Below are positions 20,074-31,488 of a stretch of 64,000 nucleotides of DNA, one piece after another. The DNA is from Peltaster fructicola. Taxonomy: Eukaryota; Ascomycota; Dothideomycetes. A model generated the notes under the pieces. The model did no database searches. It was not told where the DNA came from and was given only the letters and a program-made list of their open reading frames with translations. The stretch is taken from positions 2,108,001-2,172,000 of the forward strand of contig CP051143.1 of NCBI GenBank assembly GCA_001592805.2. The letters are read 5' to 3'. How positions within the stretch are numbered: position 1 is the first letter of the stretch; each line of letters starts with the position of its first letter. The translations under genes and the position numbers were made by a program.

Positions 20074-21977
20074 CTAGTCATCGACAACACCAGCAAACTT
20101 CTCTTGCATCTTCTGCAGCAGGTCTTCGTACTTCTTGCCGATCTTGTCCTCGCCCTCCGAGGGCAGCTCAAATTTCATGCTTCGCAGTTGTGACTGAATC
20201 TCGCTGGTAGCCTCACGCACCTTGTTCCAAGACTGACCTTGTGAGATCGCCTTCTGTGCCTCGTCGTGGAATGCCATCAAGTTCTTCATCATCCATGAAG
20301 TCTTCCACAGTGGACAATACTGATCGTAGTCGGAGTAACCATTCTGCTGCAGGAAATCCTCCTTGATGATTGTAGCCACATCGAGCGTAATCTTGTCACT
20401 GTCACCAAGAGCAGACTTACCAACAAGCTGCACAACCTGATCGAGATCCTCTGAGTTGGAGAGCAACTCCTTGATTCGGTTGCGCAGTCGTGGAAATTCT
20501 GCGTTGTTCTCGGCGTAGAACTTGTCGAGCGAGGTAGTGTACTTGCTGTATGATGCTGACGTGTTGACAGAGGGAAGTGCTTTCGCTGAGCGAGCTTTTG
20601 TCCAAACCCCAGAAGACCTGCACAATACCAAGGGTCGAACTAGTGACAGGGTCTGAGAAGTCTCCTCCTGGAGGGCTGACAGCACCGACGATAGAGACAG
20701 ATCCCTTTCGCTCTGGGGAGCCAAGTGCAACGACACGACCTGCTCGCTCGTAGAAGGATGCCAGCTTTGCTCCAAGGTATGCTGGGTAACCTTGATCTGC
20801 AGGCATCTCTCCAAGACGACCTGAGATCTCACGCAGTGCCTCTGCCCATCGAGACGTCGAGTCTGCCATCATGGCGACGTCCTTTCCTTGATCGCGGAAA
20901 TATTCGGCAACCGTGATACCTGTGTAAATTGAGGCTTCTCGTGCTGCCACAGGCATGTTCGAGGTGTTCGCAATGAGACAAGTTCGCTTCATGATCGGCT
21001 CGTCACGATCTCCGACCTTGATAGTGAGCTGAGAAGGCGTTAGTAGAGGTCCAGACGGCACAATTGTCATCTCACTTCGGGGAAATCCATCAACACCTCA
21101 GCCATCTCGTTTCCTCGCTCTCCTGTGATGCGTTAGCTCTGCCATAGCATCATTTCGGCCACAACGTACCACAACCCACATAGACAATGATGTCGCTGTT
21201 GGAGAACTTGGACACAGACTGTGAGATGACAGTTTTTCCACAGCCGAAGGCACCTGGAATACAGACGGTTCCACCCTGCACACTCGGGAAGAGTGCATCC
21301 AACACTCGCTGACCGACGATGAAAGGCTCAGTAGAGCTGAGCTTGTCGTTGACTGGTCGTGGTACACGAACCGGCCACTGGTGCATCATGCTGTATTCCG
21401 ACTTCTTGCCATCGAACTCGAGCTCCAAGATCTTCTCGTCGACAGTGTAGCTTCCCTTCTTTGGCATCTTCGTAATCTTTCCCTTTGCTCGAGGCGGCAG
21501 CAAGATACGGTGTACGTCGAGCAAGCTGTTCTCCCAGACTGTTCCAAAGCAATCTCCACCACTAATGTGATCTCCCTCCTTAAACTTGTCGCTTGGCTCA
21601 AAGTCCCACTTCTTCGTGCGGTCGAGTGAAGGTACGTCGATACCACGGGGAATGTAGATGCTGCCGCTCTCGTCACTGATGGCTTTCAGTGGGCGCTGGA
21701 TACCATCGTAAATTGTTTCCATGAGACCTGGACCAAGCTCGACTGACAATGGCTTGCCAGTACGCACGACAGGATCTCCGACTGTCACACCGGCGGTCTC
21801 CTCGTAGACCTGGATCGTAGCCTTATCGGCATCAATTCGAATGACTTCTCCAACCAGGTTGTCATGGCCGACTTTGCACAGCTCGTACATAGCACAACCG
21901 ATCATGTTCTCCGCGACAATGACGGGTCCAGAGACCGAGAAGATCTGGCCCTTAGGCTCTTCCTCGACCGAGCCCAT
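20074..21977 (-). CDS. VMA1: V-ATPase catalytic subunit A (Vma1), frame apparently broken by two 1-bp deletions
   Basis: Exons 21977-21170, 21122-21076 and 21028-20074; both introns are 47 nt. The A subunit hydrolyses ATP in the V1 sector to acidify vacuole, Golgi and endosomes. Visible are the Walker A GAFGCGKT, the non-homologous region upstream, [19 protein letters not shown] and [26 protein letters not shown]. Right after GLDK the frame is lost. The conserved [13 protein letters not shown] is recovered only if one base is missing in the A run (plus-strand TTTT at 20596-20599) and one in the C run (GGG at 20572-20574), 24 bp apart. The rest, [15 protein letters not shown] to FAGVVDD, is intact. 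With two bases added the length would be 603 residues, as in relatives. No intein is present. Two homopolymer errors in an essential gene suggest assembly artefacts. Confidence 0.92.
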
Positions 21978-22405
21978 CTTGTGTGAATGTGGCGTGTGAA
22001 AGGAGTAGGATTGGTGGTGTCTTCAGGTATTGCTTTTTGAAGCTCGAAAGCGTCGCCTCGAGCGCACAAACTTGCTACGAGGTCGTGTCGGATCGGGGTA
22101 TATGTTGTCACTGCTGCCAGCACAGATGAACGAACGGTCAGTGCAGGTATGTTGAGGCTATAATCTCGACGGAGTGCTGCGAAGAGGGACGAGATAGCTG
22201 AAGCTTGGACGTGCACCGGCTTAGTTCATTGGTTGTGGAGTGACGACATGGTTGCCATACCGCAACACTACTTGGCGTTGCCGTCAAAGAACAGCATCTG
22301 AGATTGGACGCGTGACAAGACGAGATACGAATGGATTAATGAAGCTCGTTCGAGACGATCTGTGATATCACGAGACGGGTTCGTGCATATCGCATCTACG
22401 TCGGA
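21978..22405. other. Promoter side of VMA1, nothing specific seen
   Basis: 428 bp between the VMA1 start and the stop of the CoA-transferase gene, both on the minus strand. No coding frame of note. Confidence 0.4.
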
Positions 22406-23671
22406 TTACAGCTTCGACTTCTCAGTGTCTGCACGCAGCACCAAGCCACCGTTCTTGACTTCGTACTGATGTCCTCTCGTCCAACCAAGCCATTGTGTAA
22501 GCACATCTTCACCACCAACACCAGGACGTAGACCCATGGTTCTCCAGCCTTCACCGTCAATACCACTTCCTTGCCCTTCAGCAGGTGGTCTACCAGAAGC
22601 GTCTTTCTGTGCAAGCGCATAGCCTGGGGTGTCTTTCAATGTCACTACTGGCCTTTGATCATGACCTGCCTCCTCAAGTTCGTCGTGATCCAGTACTGGT
22701 GTGCAGCAAGCATCTGTACCATCGAAAATTGCTTCCCATTCTGCCCGTGTCTTCTCTTTGAACTTGGCTGTGAATAATGTCCGCATACCACTCCATGTGC
22801 TCTTGTCCTCTCGACGGCCCTCGAGCTGACTGGCACTAATATCCAATCCCTTCAGCAACACAGCAAAGAACTGTGGCTCTAATGCTCCCACGGCCATGTA
22901 TTGCCCGTCTTTTGTCTCGTAAGTGTCGTAATATGGACAGCCGCCATCCAAGACGTTGTGCCCTCGAGTGTCATTCCACATAGGTGTTGCTCTAGCCAGA
23001 CGGAGGAACGTCGCCATATAGGAGCCGCCGTCGACCATGTTCGCTTCCACAACCTGGCCACGTCCGGAACGTTCTCGCTGCAGTAATGCAAGCAGTATAC
23101 CCAAGAAGCAGACAGCTCCGCCTCCTGCGAAGTCGCCAACGATGTTTCCGGGCGCATACGGCTTGTCGTTCGCGCGTCCAAGCATGCTCAGTACTCCGGA
23201 TACTGCAATATAGTTGATGTCGTGCCCCGCCATGTCTTTGTACTTTCCATCCCGTCGAAAGCCTGTCATTCTTGCGACGATTAAGCGAGGGTTCAGCTTG
23301 AGAAGCACATTCTCAGGATCGAGACCAGCTTTTTCGAGCACACCAGGACGAAAAGGGTCGATGACAATGTCCACCGTGGGTATGAGCGCTTTTATGAGCT
23401 CAAGACCCTCGGCTGATTTGAGGTTGACAGCAATTGAAGACTTTCGTCGTGCTTGGAAGTCTGGCGTTGGAGGAGGCGGCTTAGAGGAGTGTGCTGCTGG
23501 ATGTGCTCGATCTGCTCGTAGAACTGTCGCGCCAAAGTCTGCCAGAAGCATGCCAGCAAAGGACCTATCTGTCGTCAGTTCACAGCTTCACGACATGCTG
23601 CAGAACCCACCAGGAGCAAGACCAGCAAATTCGAGAACCCGCAGGTCACTCAATGGTGGTTTGTCTGTCAT
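22406..23671 (-). CDS. CoA-transferase family III / alpha-methylacyl-CoA racemase-like, peroxisomal (SKL)
   Basis: Two exons, 23671-23611 and 23568-22406, 42-nt intron; 407 residues. The N-terminus LSDLRVLEFAGLAP and FAGMLLADFGATVLRADR are the family's CoA-binding start. GHDINYIAVSGVLSM carries the expected catalytic Asp in GHD. GGAVCFLGILLALLQRERSGRGQ and MVDGGSYM follow. The protein ends in SKL, a canonical PTS1 peroxisomal signal. With the racemase-like sequence, that points to 2-methylacyl-CoA epimerisation before beta-oxidation of branched chains. A related CoA transferase of the same fold cannot be excluded. The intron boundary is slightly uncertain because the joined sequence reads LAPDRSFAG instead of the usual APGPFAG. 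Confidence 0.85.
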
Positions 23672-25091
23672 TTTGATGCAGAATATGGCAGTAGCCACAC
23701 CTGAGAATGACTACATCGTGAGGTGTGGTTCAGATAAGAGAGCTATAATGCAGACGAGGTGATGTGAAGCGGAGCTCGATCATAACCGCGGCTCAACTTG
23801 AGGCATGTCTTCTACATCTCTCAGCCCTCTCAAGATGTTCCGGCCATCGTGAAAGAACCGTCGGATTAGACTGCAGTGTCTGGAGGACATGTTCGATGGT
23901 CACACCGTGAGCAAAAGCGCAATGCGCTTGGCAGCACGAAACATGCTCAGGCCGAGGGCTCCGTCATTTGCCTAGCAGTCTCCTCCAAACTTTGACCAGC
24001 CATAATCGCGCAATGTAACACCAAGGACCGCGAGACGTGCTCCAATGACTGAACACGAGCGTAGCCGGTGGCAGTGCATTGTCTGCGCAGATGCTTCGCC
24101 TGATGCACATAACCTTGGGAGCTCATCTGAAAGACCTCTGTAGGTTGCGTGCTGAAACAGGGATCGTAAGGCGCACATTAGAGATCAATGTAACCTCATA
24201 TACCACAGCCGAGCGTACCAGAACATCGTTGCAAGAAGCCGTTTGATTTCTCGCTAGCAAAACTTGTTTATACACACAACTGGGAGCGTTGGTTCGACGC
24301 AGGCCTACACGGCAGATGATAGTAGCCAGGAGAATGATCTTCTGGGCCACTTCAAACTTGAGCACGATGAATTCGAGAGGGAGGCAGGCCAGGATCAGCC
24401 CATTGAGCTGAATTCCTGTCCTCTCCGTCTGTGCTGGAGACCCCTGCGGCGAGGAGGACTGCGTAGCATCAATATCATGGGACACTCGTGACCTAAAGTG
24501 GGTAGGTCAAATTGCATATCCATGGAAATGTCTAATGTGGTTGTCGATCAGCCAGAGGTGTGGTTCATACCAAGACCTTCGTCGATCTGCCCAGAGGGAC
24601 TACGGATCAATAAGCTAGACGAATGAGCCTACTGCGAGCTCTGTTACAGATGGTCGGATGGTGAATGCAAGCATGCGCTGCGCCTCGTGAACTGTTGGCC
24701 ACTAGTGTTCCCGGCTCGGAGGCTGTGAGCGACCTAGGACGATGATAGTCAGGCACCGCTCATGCTGTGGCTCTAGCATGTGTCTCATTCCTGTCGGTAG
24801 GCCTCAACCTTGTCATCAGGTTGAGAGGTGGAGATTTGCCTTGTGCGGGACTGGGCCATTCGAGTGACTGCGCAAGTTAACGGCCGATGCTGCGTATGAT
24901 GTCTGTTCAGGCGTGGAGCTGTGGATTGCTGTGGACCAGATGTCTAGCAAGGTAGGATTGGCAAGGACTGTAAGATGGGAATCATGTCCATCCCAACTCT
25001 AATGCACAGGAGGTGGAAGTCGAGTGAGCAGATGAGCATATAATGGTGGAAGCAGCGGCAAGACTGCTAACGTAACCTGTCCAGCGATTTC
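23672..25091. other. 1.4-kb intergenic region, no gene supported
   Basis: The flanking genes diverge, so it contains both promoters. A 120-codon minus-strand frame around 24485-24123 starts only at GTG and has no family pattern; it was not called. Confidence 0.45.
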
Positions 25092-26897
25092 ATGTTCGAC
25101 ACCATGACCAGCCATTACGAGGGAAAAGACCGTAACGCTGGAGATCCCTCCAACTCTAGTCTCGACAATCGAAAGGAGTTGGCATTGTGCGGTGTCGTCT
25201 CGGACAAAGAGGAGTTGAGCAGCAGGTCTACCTCCGTTGTCGAAGGACAGAGCGATGTTCATGAGCCCAGTCAACCATACCATGTCTTCGGACCAGGCAT
25301 GAAGACGTTCATTGTCTGTATAGTGTCAGCAGTGGCAGCTTTATCAGGACTCTCGAGTTACATGTACTTCCCAGCGCAAAGTAAGCTCAGCAAGGTGTGT
25401 ATCTCCTGCTTCTTGAGTCCGGCACTGACTACTGTAGGATCTTGGCATCTCAAGAGAGACTGTGAATCTCTCCATAACAACGTACATCATAGCTCAGGGC
25501 ATTGGACCGTCGTTCTGGGGACCACTTGGTGATCATCAAGGTCGTCGTGCCACGCTCGTATACACTCTGCTGCTTTTCGTCGGGGCGAATGTGGCACTAG
25601 CCTTGAGTACTGATGGCGCAATGTTGATGGTCTTTAGAGCCTTACAAGCCCTCGGCAGTGCAAGTACCATATCCTTGGGTGCTGGTATCATCGCAGATAT
25701 CTCGCCGCCCAGTGAGCGCGGAGGCTATATTGGATGGTTCTCTGGCGGTATGTATACGTGATTCCGGACCCTAACTCTGCTGACGACTCGGAGTTCGACA
25801 ACTCTCCCTTGGTCTCGGTCCAGTTATTGGAGGTATCCTCGCAAAATACTTTGGCTGGAGATCAATCTTCTGGTTCCTGGTTGCTTTCTCTGCGGCGTCA
25901 GTCTTGTTGGTACTCCTTGTTCTTCCAGAGACACTTCGGAGAATCGCCGGCAACGGTAGCAGCCCTTTATCGAGCTGGAGAACTCGACCAGTGCTGTGGT
26001 CACTGATTCTCAGGAGTGGCCATAACATCGATGCAGAATCGAGCAATCAATCGTCGAATGCTGAGCTCAATAAAGCGGCACCTCTATCAGTGAAGGTCTT
26101 CTTCGAGCCACTCATGTTTCTCCTCGAGAAGGACGTATTCTGTGCTCTCTTCTTCGGTAGCTGCATCTATACAGCATGGAGTATGATGATCGCAAGCACG
26201 ACGTACCTCTTCCAAGACCATTATGGTTTCGACATTCTGCAGTAAGTCTTCCTATCTCGCGCGCTGACCGCACTGACGATGCTCTAGACTCGGTCTTTGC
26301 TTCCTTGCGAACGGTCTTGGCTGTGTTGTCGGGAGTGTCCTTACAGGTAGGACGCTTAATTCTGACTATCAAACGGAGGCCAGGCTTTGGCAACACGAAC
26401 GTGGCATACCGATTTCTGCGCCTCTTCCAAGCAAGTCGATCCCGCACTCGTTCCCGCTTGAAAGAGCTCGTACCGCGAGAGGTCCGATGTATTGCGCAAT
26501 CACGATCCTGTCCACACTGATCTTCGGTTGGTCATTGACTACCTTCAAGAATCACCATGCGGCATCGACAACGCATTGGATCACGCCGCTCCTTGCCCAG
26601 TTTGCATGCGGATGGGGAGCAACGTCGGTGCTGACCAGCAACAACTCGCTGGTGGTCGATCTATATCCGGACAAGAGTGCATCAGCGAGCGCGGTGCTCA
26701 ATTTGTCCAGATGTCTCGTGGCTGCTGGAGGAGTTGCCGCAGTAGAGCCACTGCTCAATTGCATAGATGCAGGATGGACATCAGTGGTCCTGACAGGTCT
26801 CATACTGGCGGGCCTCTGTGCGTATGCTGCTCATGCTCGATGGGGGCTTTCATGGCGAGAAGCTCGAGAGAAGAGGCTGGACAATCGTCATTGCTGA
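25092..26897 (+). CDS. MFS transporter, DHA1 drug:H+ antiporter type
   Basis: Four exons: 25092-25394, 25438-25747, 25794-26241 and 26288-26897, with introns of 43-46 nt; 556 residues. A hydrophilic N-terminus of ~75 residues precedes about 12 membrane segments. Motif A is GPLGDHQGRRATLV in loop 2-3. SLGAGIIADISPPSERGGYIG and LGLGPVIGG (motif C region) are typical of the Qdr/Flr-like DHA1 branch. These export toxic organic compounds or polyamines in exchange for protons. The substrate is not predictable from sequence. No secondary-metabolite genes lie next to it, so general detoxification is the modest inference. Start is the first ATG; one 12 bases later is equally possible. Confidence 0.9.
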
Positions 26898-27401
26898 TAG
26901 CTGTGTGATGCATGATAACGATGCAACGAATGTAGACTATACATGTATGCATCACCAGTTAGTTTCGCGATTTCAGCTTCCCTGACGAGAGTGAAGTTTG
27001 CAAACGCGTGTCATTTGATCTTTAGCCGAGCCCAGGCGTTTATGCCACATGACTCATGAGCACATGTCTCGAGTACAGTATAGCTTGCTGCCAGGCTCAC
27101 GGTCTTACTGCTAGACTGCTCTGCAACGAAGCGATAGGAATAGGGAGGCATTAAGAGAGTCTGCTCCTGATTTGACGGTATACAGTCGTATGCTCAGCAG
27201 TTCTACTAACCTGTAGAGCAACCAATCGAAATTGCTCATGATCGCTCAAGCATGGTATCGTTATAGCTTCTACCACTGTAGCAAGAATCTGTACAGGCTT
27301 CTCTGAGAAGGTATACCTGATGATTGATGGTCGTCTTCTTCGCGGTCGAAGTAGCACAGTTCGCTCCGGCCAATTGGATCCCTTGATGATCACGAAACTG
27401 C
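26898..27401. other. Convergent intergenic region
   Basis: 504 bp between the stops of the MFS gene and the secreted PAN-like gene. Nothing beyond expected 3' untranslated sequence was seen. Confidence 0.4.
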
Positions 27402-28649
27402 TTATTGACAATCGACATTCGTCCCTGGACCACATGAACACTCAGTGGGAGTACCAGGACCACAGATACTTGGACCTTCGCTATCATTGTAGTCATACTC
27501 CCAATGACCACAGTTACCATTCATTACTGTGTAAGCATCTCCGTAGCCAGTCACAAAGGTATATGGAGCCACATTGGGCTTGCAGGTACCATCTTCCTGG
27601 CCGATAAGGATGCAACCACGCGATTCTGTAAAGGAGCTGATGGCGCAAACACTGTCGCCAGCCAACTGGCAAGCATTACAGCAGGACACTTCGTCTGTGA
27701 TGTTATGATCGACCATATATGGCGGATTGCCGTTGTTGAGCTCATAGTAGATTGGTACACCTTGGATCTTGTGGAGATAGTTGTTCGCTCCATTGCACAC
27801 TGCGTAAGATGTGACAGTCGGGCCAACGACTGTGGTTGACTCGATCACAGTAGAAGTGTAGGTCGATGAGAAGGTTGTAGTAGTACTGATCGACGATGTT
27901 ACAGTGGATACAATCGTGGTTGAGGCACTCGTTTTGGTAGTTGTAGTAGTCGTTCGAATGGTAGAAGTGCTTGATATGGTAGAGGTGACAGGCTTCAATG
28001 TTGTAGTTGCCGTCTTTGTTGCCGTGATAACAGACGTGCTGGTGGTCAAGATCTGCACAAAGTCGAAGCAAGTGACCTTGCTTGGGTACAGGCTAGGAGT
28101 GGCAGATCTGTGAGAAGTGGTCGCGGGATTGGCAACAGGCTCGCGGACTGCAACGACAGGTCGATCAACAGCAATGGCATGTCGCTTGGCTGGATGAGCC
28201 GTCCATGTGGTGAAGTACTCGCTGGTGATCTGAGACCAGATGGGAGTGTAGCCAGTAGAAGGCGCAACAGTCGTTGTGTCCTGCTGAGTGCTTGTCGAGG
28301 TACTGGTGACTGTGGTAGAGCCTGCTGACACAACGACAGTGCTAGTACTGGTAGTGAACAATGTCGTGGTGCTCGAAAAAGTATCAGTGTTGATAGGTGC
28401 GGTCACCGTAGAAGTCTTGGTGGTGTAGATGGTGGTAGTGGTGGTCACTGGTAAGGGCGTTACAGTGCTAGTCTTGCTGGTAGTGCTCCTCGCAGTGACG
28501 GTGTATGTCTTGGTGTTGCCAGACGTTGCAGTCGGCACAGATGCCAAAGACTTGGTGCCTTCTATAGTGAGGCATAGAGATTCTGTGAAAGCTGATGTGC
28601 CGGCAGAGGCAGCTGCGGCCAAGCTAAGGAATGTAAGGAGAATGTGCAT
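27402..28649 (-). CDS. Secreted Ser/Thr-rich protein with C-terminal PAN/Apple-like Cys domain
   Basis: 415 residues, single exon. The signal peptide is MHILLTFLSLAAAASAG. Residues ~35-280 are dominated by Thr/Ser/Val strings such as TTTTTIYTTKTSTVT, which should be heavily O-mannosylated. A short different segment around KRHAIAVDRPVVAVREP interrupts them. The last ~130 residues hold a Cys domain: YAVCNGANNYL, VSCCNACQLAGDSVCAISSF and GCILIGQEDGTC, resembling PAN/Apple modules that bind protein or carbohydrate. The end NCGHWEYDYND...CGPGTPTECSCGPG adds more Cys. The protein lacks a GPI signal, so it is likely wall-bound through glycans or freely secreted. Confidence 0.75.
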   Translation of the reverse strand: MHILLTFLSLAAAASAGTSAFTESLCLTIEGTKSLASVPTATSGNTKTYTVTARSTTSKTSTVTPLPVTTTTTIYTTKTSTVTAPINTDTFSSTTTLFTTSTSTVVVSAGSTTVTSTSTSTQQDTTTVAPSTGYTPIWSQITSEYFTTWTAHPAKRHAIAVDRPVVAVREPVANPATTSHRSATPSLYPSKVTCFDFVQILTTSTSVITATKTATTTLKPVTSTISSTSTIRTTTTTTKTSASTTIVSTVTSSISTTTTFSSTYTSTVIESTTVVGPTVTSYAVCNGANNYLHKIQGVPIYYELNNGNPPYMVDHNITDEVSCCNACQLAGDSVCAISSFTESRGCILIGQEDGTCKPNVAPYTFVTGYGDAYTVMNGNCGHWEYDYNDSEGPSICGPGTPTECSCGPGTNVDCQ

Positions 28650-29416
28650 CTTGCGAGTGGAATGCTATCGACAAAGCCCAGGACAGGAGAGCATGCTCAC
28701 AGTATTTATAGAGAGCGGCGAAGGCATGATTTTCATCTTGAAGAAGTCATCGTCCGCTCTTGCTTTACATTGTGTCTGAAGCTGCAGCTTCAGATGCTGT
28801 TGTTGCTGCGGCGTGAAGTATCGAGTGACATATTGGGACATATCTTGATGGAACGGCCAATGCAGTATTTGCTCTAAGCTTTGGGCGTGCGTTAGGTAGA
28901 ATTGAATGAGGAGAAGAGTGCCAGGAGTAGAATGTGCTCTTTGTCGACATATACTCCAAGGCTGACATACCTCACTAGTGGTCATCTTTCACAATTTAGC
29001 TCGCAGCCACGAGATACCACGAGATACCGGGAGGGCAAGCCTTTGCGCTGGCAGTGCCCATTATGTCGATGTGTCTCTCCAGCAGATTGTGGTACAATGT
29101 AACAGGCTCTGAAGAACGCTCATGGTCCCTGCGGTCAGCTTGGCTCGCCTCGGCTTGTCAACAGTCCCAGCCTTCTCATGATTCCGTGAAAGCGACGCTC
29201 AAGTCTTGATCAGTGTCAGCTGCCGCGACAGGGAGCAGATGCTGCGGATGGGTTGCACAATAGTTTAGAGAAGCCCTAGGCCTGACATGTTTGCCCAGCA
29301 CGGCCAAAGTCGGTTAGCGCAATCGGTGTCTGCTGTGGCCGATGCGTTCTAAAATATTTCGACAAGAAATAATAGAGCCGAATGCAATAATCACAACTCA
29401 CGATTTAAACCTCAGC
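28650..29416. other. Divergent promoter region of the PAN-like gene and PUF6
   Basis: 767 bp between divergent starts. Apart from the TATA box noted separately, no site was identified. The frame of PUF6 is open upstream to 29342 but without another good start context. Confidence 0.4.
28703..28710 (-). promoter_or_regulatory. TATA box of the secreted PAN-like gene
   Basis: TATAAATA on the minus strand, 54-61 bp upstream of the start codon at 28649, close to the consensus TATAWAWR. Such a strong TATA box fits an inducible gene. Confidence 0.6.
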
Positions 29417-31420
29417 ATGGCAGCGATCAAACGGAAGGCACCTTATCAAGGTGGCACCACGCCTGACAAAAAGCACAGGACCAGCTCGGGTTACGACAAG
29501 AAGTCATCTTACGACCCGAAACGACAGAGTCTGCAACAGCTCGCAGACGCTGACGACGTCGACGGCAAAGAAACGAGCAACGGCACATCTCATGGCGCTG
29601 ATAAGCAATTCAAGCTGGAGACATCATCTGCAGAAGCGCACGCAAAGCAAAGAGCTCTAGCGAAGGAGCGCAAAGCCAGCAAGCCCAATGCCGACCTCAT
29701 TGCACGCTCGAAGAAGCTGTGGGAACAACTTCGCCGCAAAAGCCATGTATCGTTGGAGGAACGTAAGAAGCTGGTGGCCGAGCTATTCAGCATTGTCGAT
29801 GGCCGAGTGCGCGATTTTGTCTTCAAGCATGATAGCGTGCGAGTGGTGCAGTGTGCACTGAAGTATGCCAACCTCGAGCAGAGAAGAAGCATCACGAAAG
29901 AGCTGCATGGTGACATTAGGACATTGGCAGAGAGTCGTTATGGCAAGTTCTTAGTTGCCAAGATGATCATGTCTGGCGACCAACAGATCAGAGACTTGAT
30001 CATACCGGAATTCTACGGCCATGTTCGTAGACTGGTCAACCACCCAGAGGCATCATGGATATTGGACGACATCTACCGACAGATAGCGAGCCCAGAGCAG
30101 AAGGCACTCATGCTCCGAGAGTGGTATGGTGCTGAGTTTGCGCTTCTCCAACGCAAGCCAGATGCAAACGTGCCAGTGGTCGCGAGCACAGAGACCGCTG
30201 AGCTCTCTGAAATATTATCGAGCAATCCTGAGAAGCGCCGACCTATCTTGCAGTATTTACATGAGATGATCAACGGATTGGTGCAGAAGAAGATGACTGG
30301 CTTCACAATGTTACACGATGCCATGCTGCAGTACTTCCTTGCCCTGGTTCCTGGTGGAGAGGAGCAAAGAGCGTTCTTGGATGAGATGCTGGGAGATATC
30401 GACGCAGAGACTGAAGGCGGTGGTGGTGACCTCTACAAGAACCTGGCATTCACGAAGTCAGGCAGCCGCTTAGTCTGCTTAGCCATCGCATACGGTACGC
30501 CAAAGGACCGCAAAATCATACTGAGAGTGTTCAAAGACAACGTCGAAACTATGGCATATGATCAATATGCCAAGATGGTTCTCGTAGCGGGTCTTGATGT
30601 GCCGGACGATACACAAATGACGACAAAGACCATCTACCGAGAACTGCTGGCAGAGAAGATTGAGGACAAGGAGGAGCGCATGAACAAGGTTGAGTCGTTA
30701 GTCCTGGATCTCAACGCAAGGGTGCCTATTCTTTTCCAGATGGAAGGTACGGCCAAATGGCTATACACAAACAATAGTGATAAAGCACTATTGGAGGAAG
30801 TGCACACTATACGCTCGACGACAAGTAAGAAAGCACCAGAAGTGCGTCAAAAGGAGCTGTTGCAGTACTTGGCCAATATACTGCTGGATCTTGTAGCTGA
30901 TCGAGCTGGTAATCTGGTCCGCACAAGTTTTGGTTGGCAGTTCATCACAGAAGTCCTTCTCGAGCTGAACGGCGAGCACAAGCAGCGAGCACTCGAAGCT
31001 GTCGCGAGCCTGGCGGAAGGCGAACCGGCTGCTGAAGGCCACATCGCGCACGACCCAGCAGCCGGTAGGGCACTGAAAGCACTTGTCGGTGGTGGTCCAT
31101 TCGATCCCAAGGAAAAGAAGGTCAAGCTGGTTGAGCCACGTTTGGCATTTGCTGAACAGCTCTGGCCGATCATCAAGAGTCACATTGTAGACTGGGCATG
31201 CAGTCCAGCGAGCTTCGTCGTCGTTGCGCTGCTCGAGAGCGAGGACGTCTCTGATGTGATCAAGACTGAGGTTAAGAAGGCATTGAAGAAAGAGCGGGCC
31301 AAGCTCCAGGCTGTCACTACCGACAAGAAGGACAAGGACAAGGCCAAGACAGCGGACGGCAAGAAAGTGAAGGCCTCTGGCAATCCTGGTGCGAAATTGC
31401 TGCTAGAGAAGCTCAACTGA
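29417..31420 (+). CDS. PUF6: Puf6-type Pumilio RNA-binding ribosome-biogenesis factor
   Basis: 667 residues from ATG 29417 (MAAIKRKAPYQGG); a longer frame upstream begins at another ATG (29342) but adds an atypical segment. After a Lys-rich nucleolar-type N-terminus come divergent Pumilio repeats, for example RDFVFKHDSVRVVQCALKYA, GKFLVAKMIM and HPEASWILDDIYR. They lack the regular five-residue RNA-reading pattern of classical PUFs. The C-terminal part matches the CPL domain (Penguin-like), and the tail is Lys/Asp-rich with KKDKDKAKTADGKK. Puf6 acts in 60S subunit assembly and, in yeast, in ASH1 mRNA repression. Single exon. Confidence 0.9.
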   Translation: MAAIKRKAPYQGGTTPDKKHRTSSGYDKKSSYDPKRQSLQQLADADDVDGKETSNGTSHGADKQFKLETSSAEAHAKQRALAKERKASKPNADLIARSKKLWEQLRRKSHVSLEERKKLVAELFSIVDGRVRDFVFKHDSVRVVQCALKYANLEQRRSITKELHGDIRTLAESRYGKFLVAKMIMSGDQQIRDLIIPEFYGHVRRLVNHPEASWILDDIYRQIASPEQKALMLREWYGAEFALLQRKPDANVPVVASTETAELSEILSSNPEKRRPILQYLHEMINGLVQKKMTGFTMLHDAMLQYFLALVPGGEEQRAFLDEMLGDIDAETEGGGGDLYKNLAFTKSGSRLVCLAIAYGTPKDRKIILRVFKDNVETMAYDQYAKMVLVAGLDVPDDTQMTTKTIYRELLAEKIEDKEERMNKVESLVLDLNARVPILFQMEGTAKWLYTNNSDKALLEEVHTIRSTTSKKAPEVRQKELLQYLANILLDLVADRAGNLVRTSFGWQFITEVLLELNGEHKQRALEAVASLAEGEPAAEGHIAHDPAAGRALKALVGGGPFDPKEKKVKLVEPRLAFAEQLWPIIKSHIVDWACSPASFVVVALLESEDVSDVIKTEVKKALKKERAKLQAVTTDKKDKDKAKTADGKKVKASGNPGAKLLLEKLN

Positions 31421-31488
31421 TTGCGAGGTTCAATTGGTGCAAGCAGGCAGGCCATACAGATAGCTGAGACTATCTACTGGTCCCTCAG

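Noticed and set aside
24123-24485. 120-codon minus-strand frame with a hydrophobic stretch
   Set aside because: Starts only at GTG, shows no splice-joined extension and no family pattern.
29300-29350. GGTTAGCGCAATCGG, like a tRNA A box
   Set aside because: No matching B box downstream.
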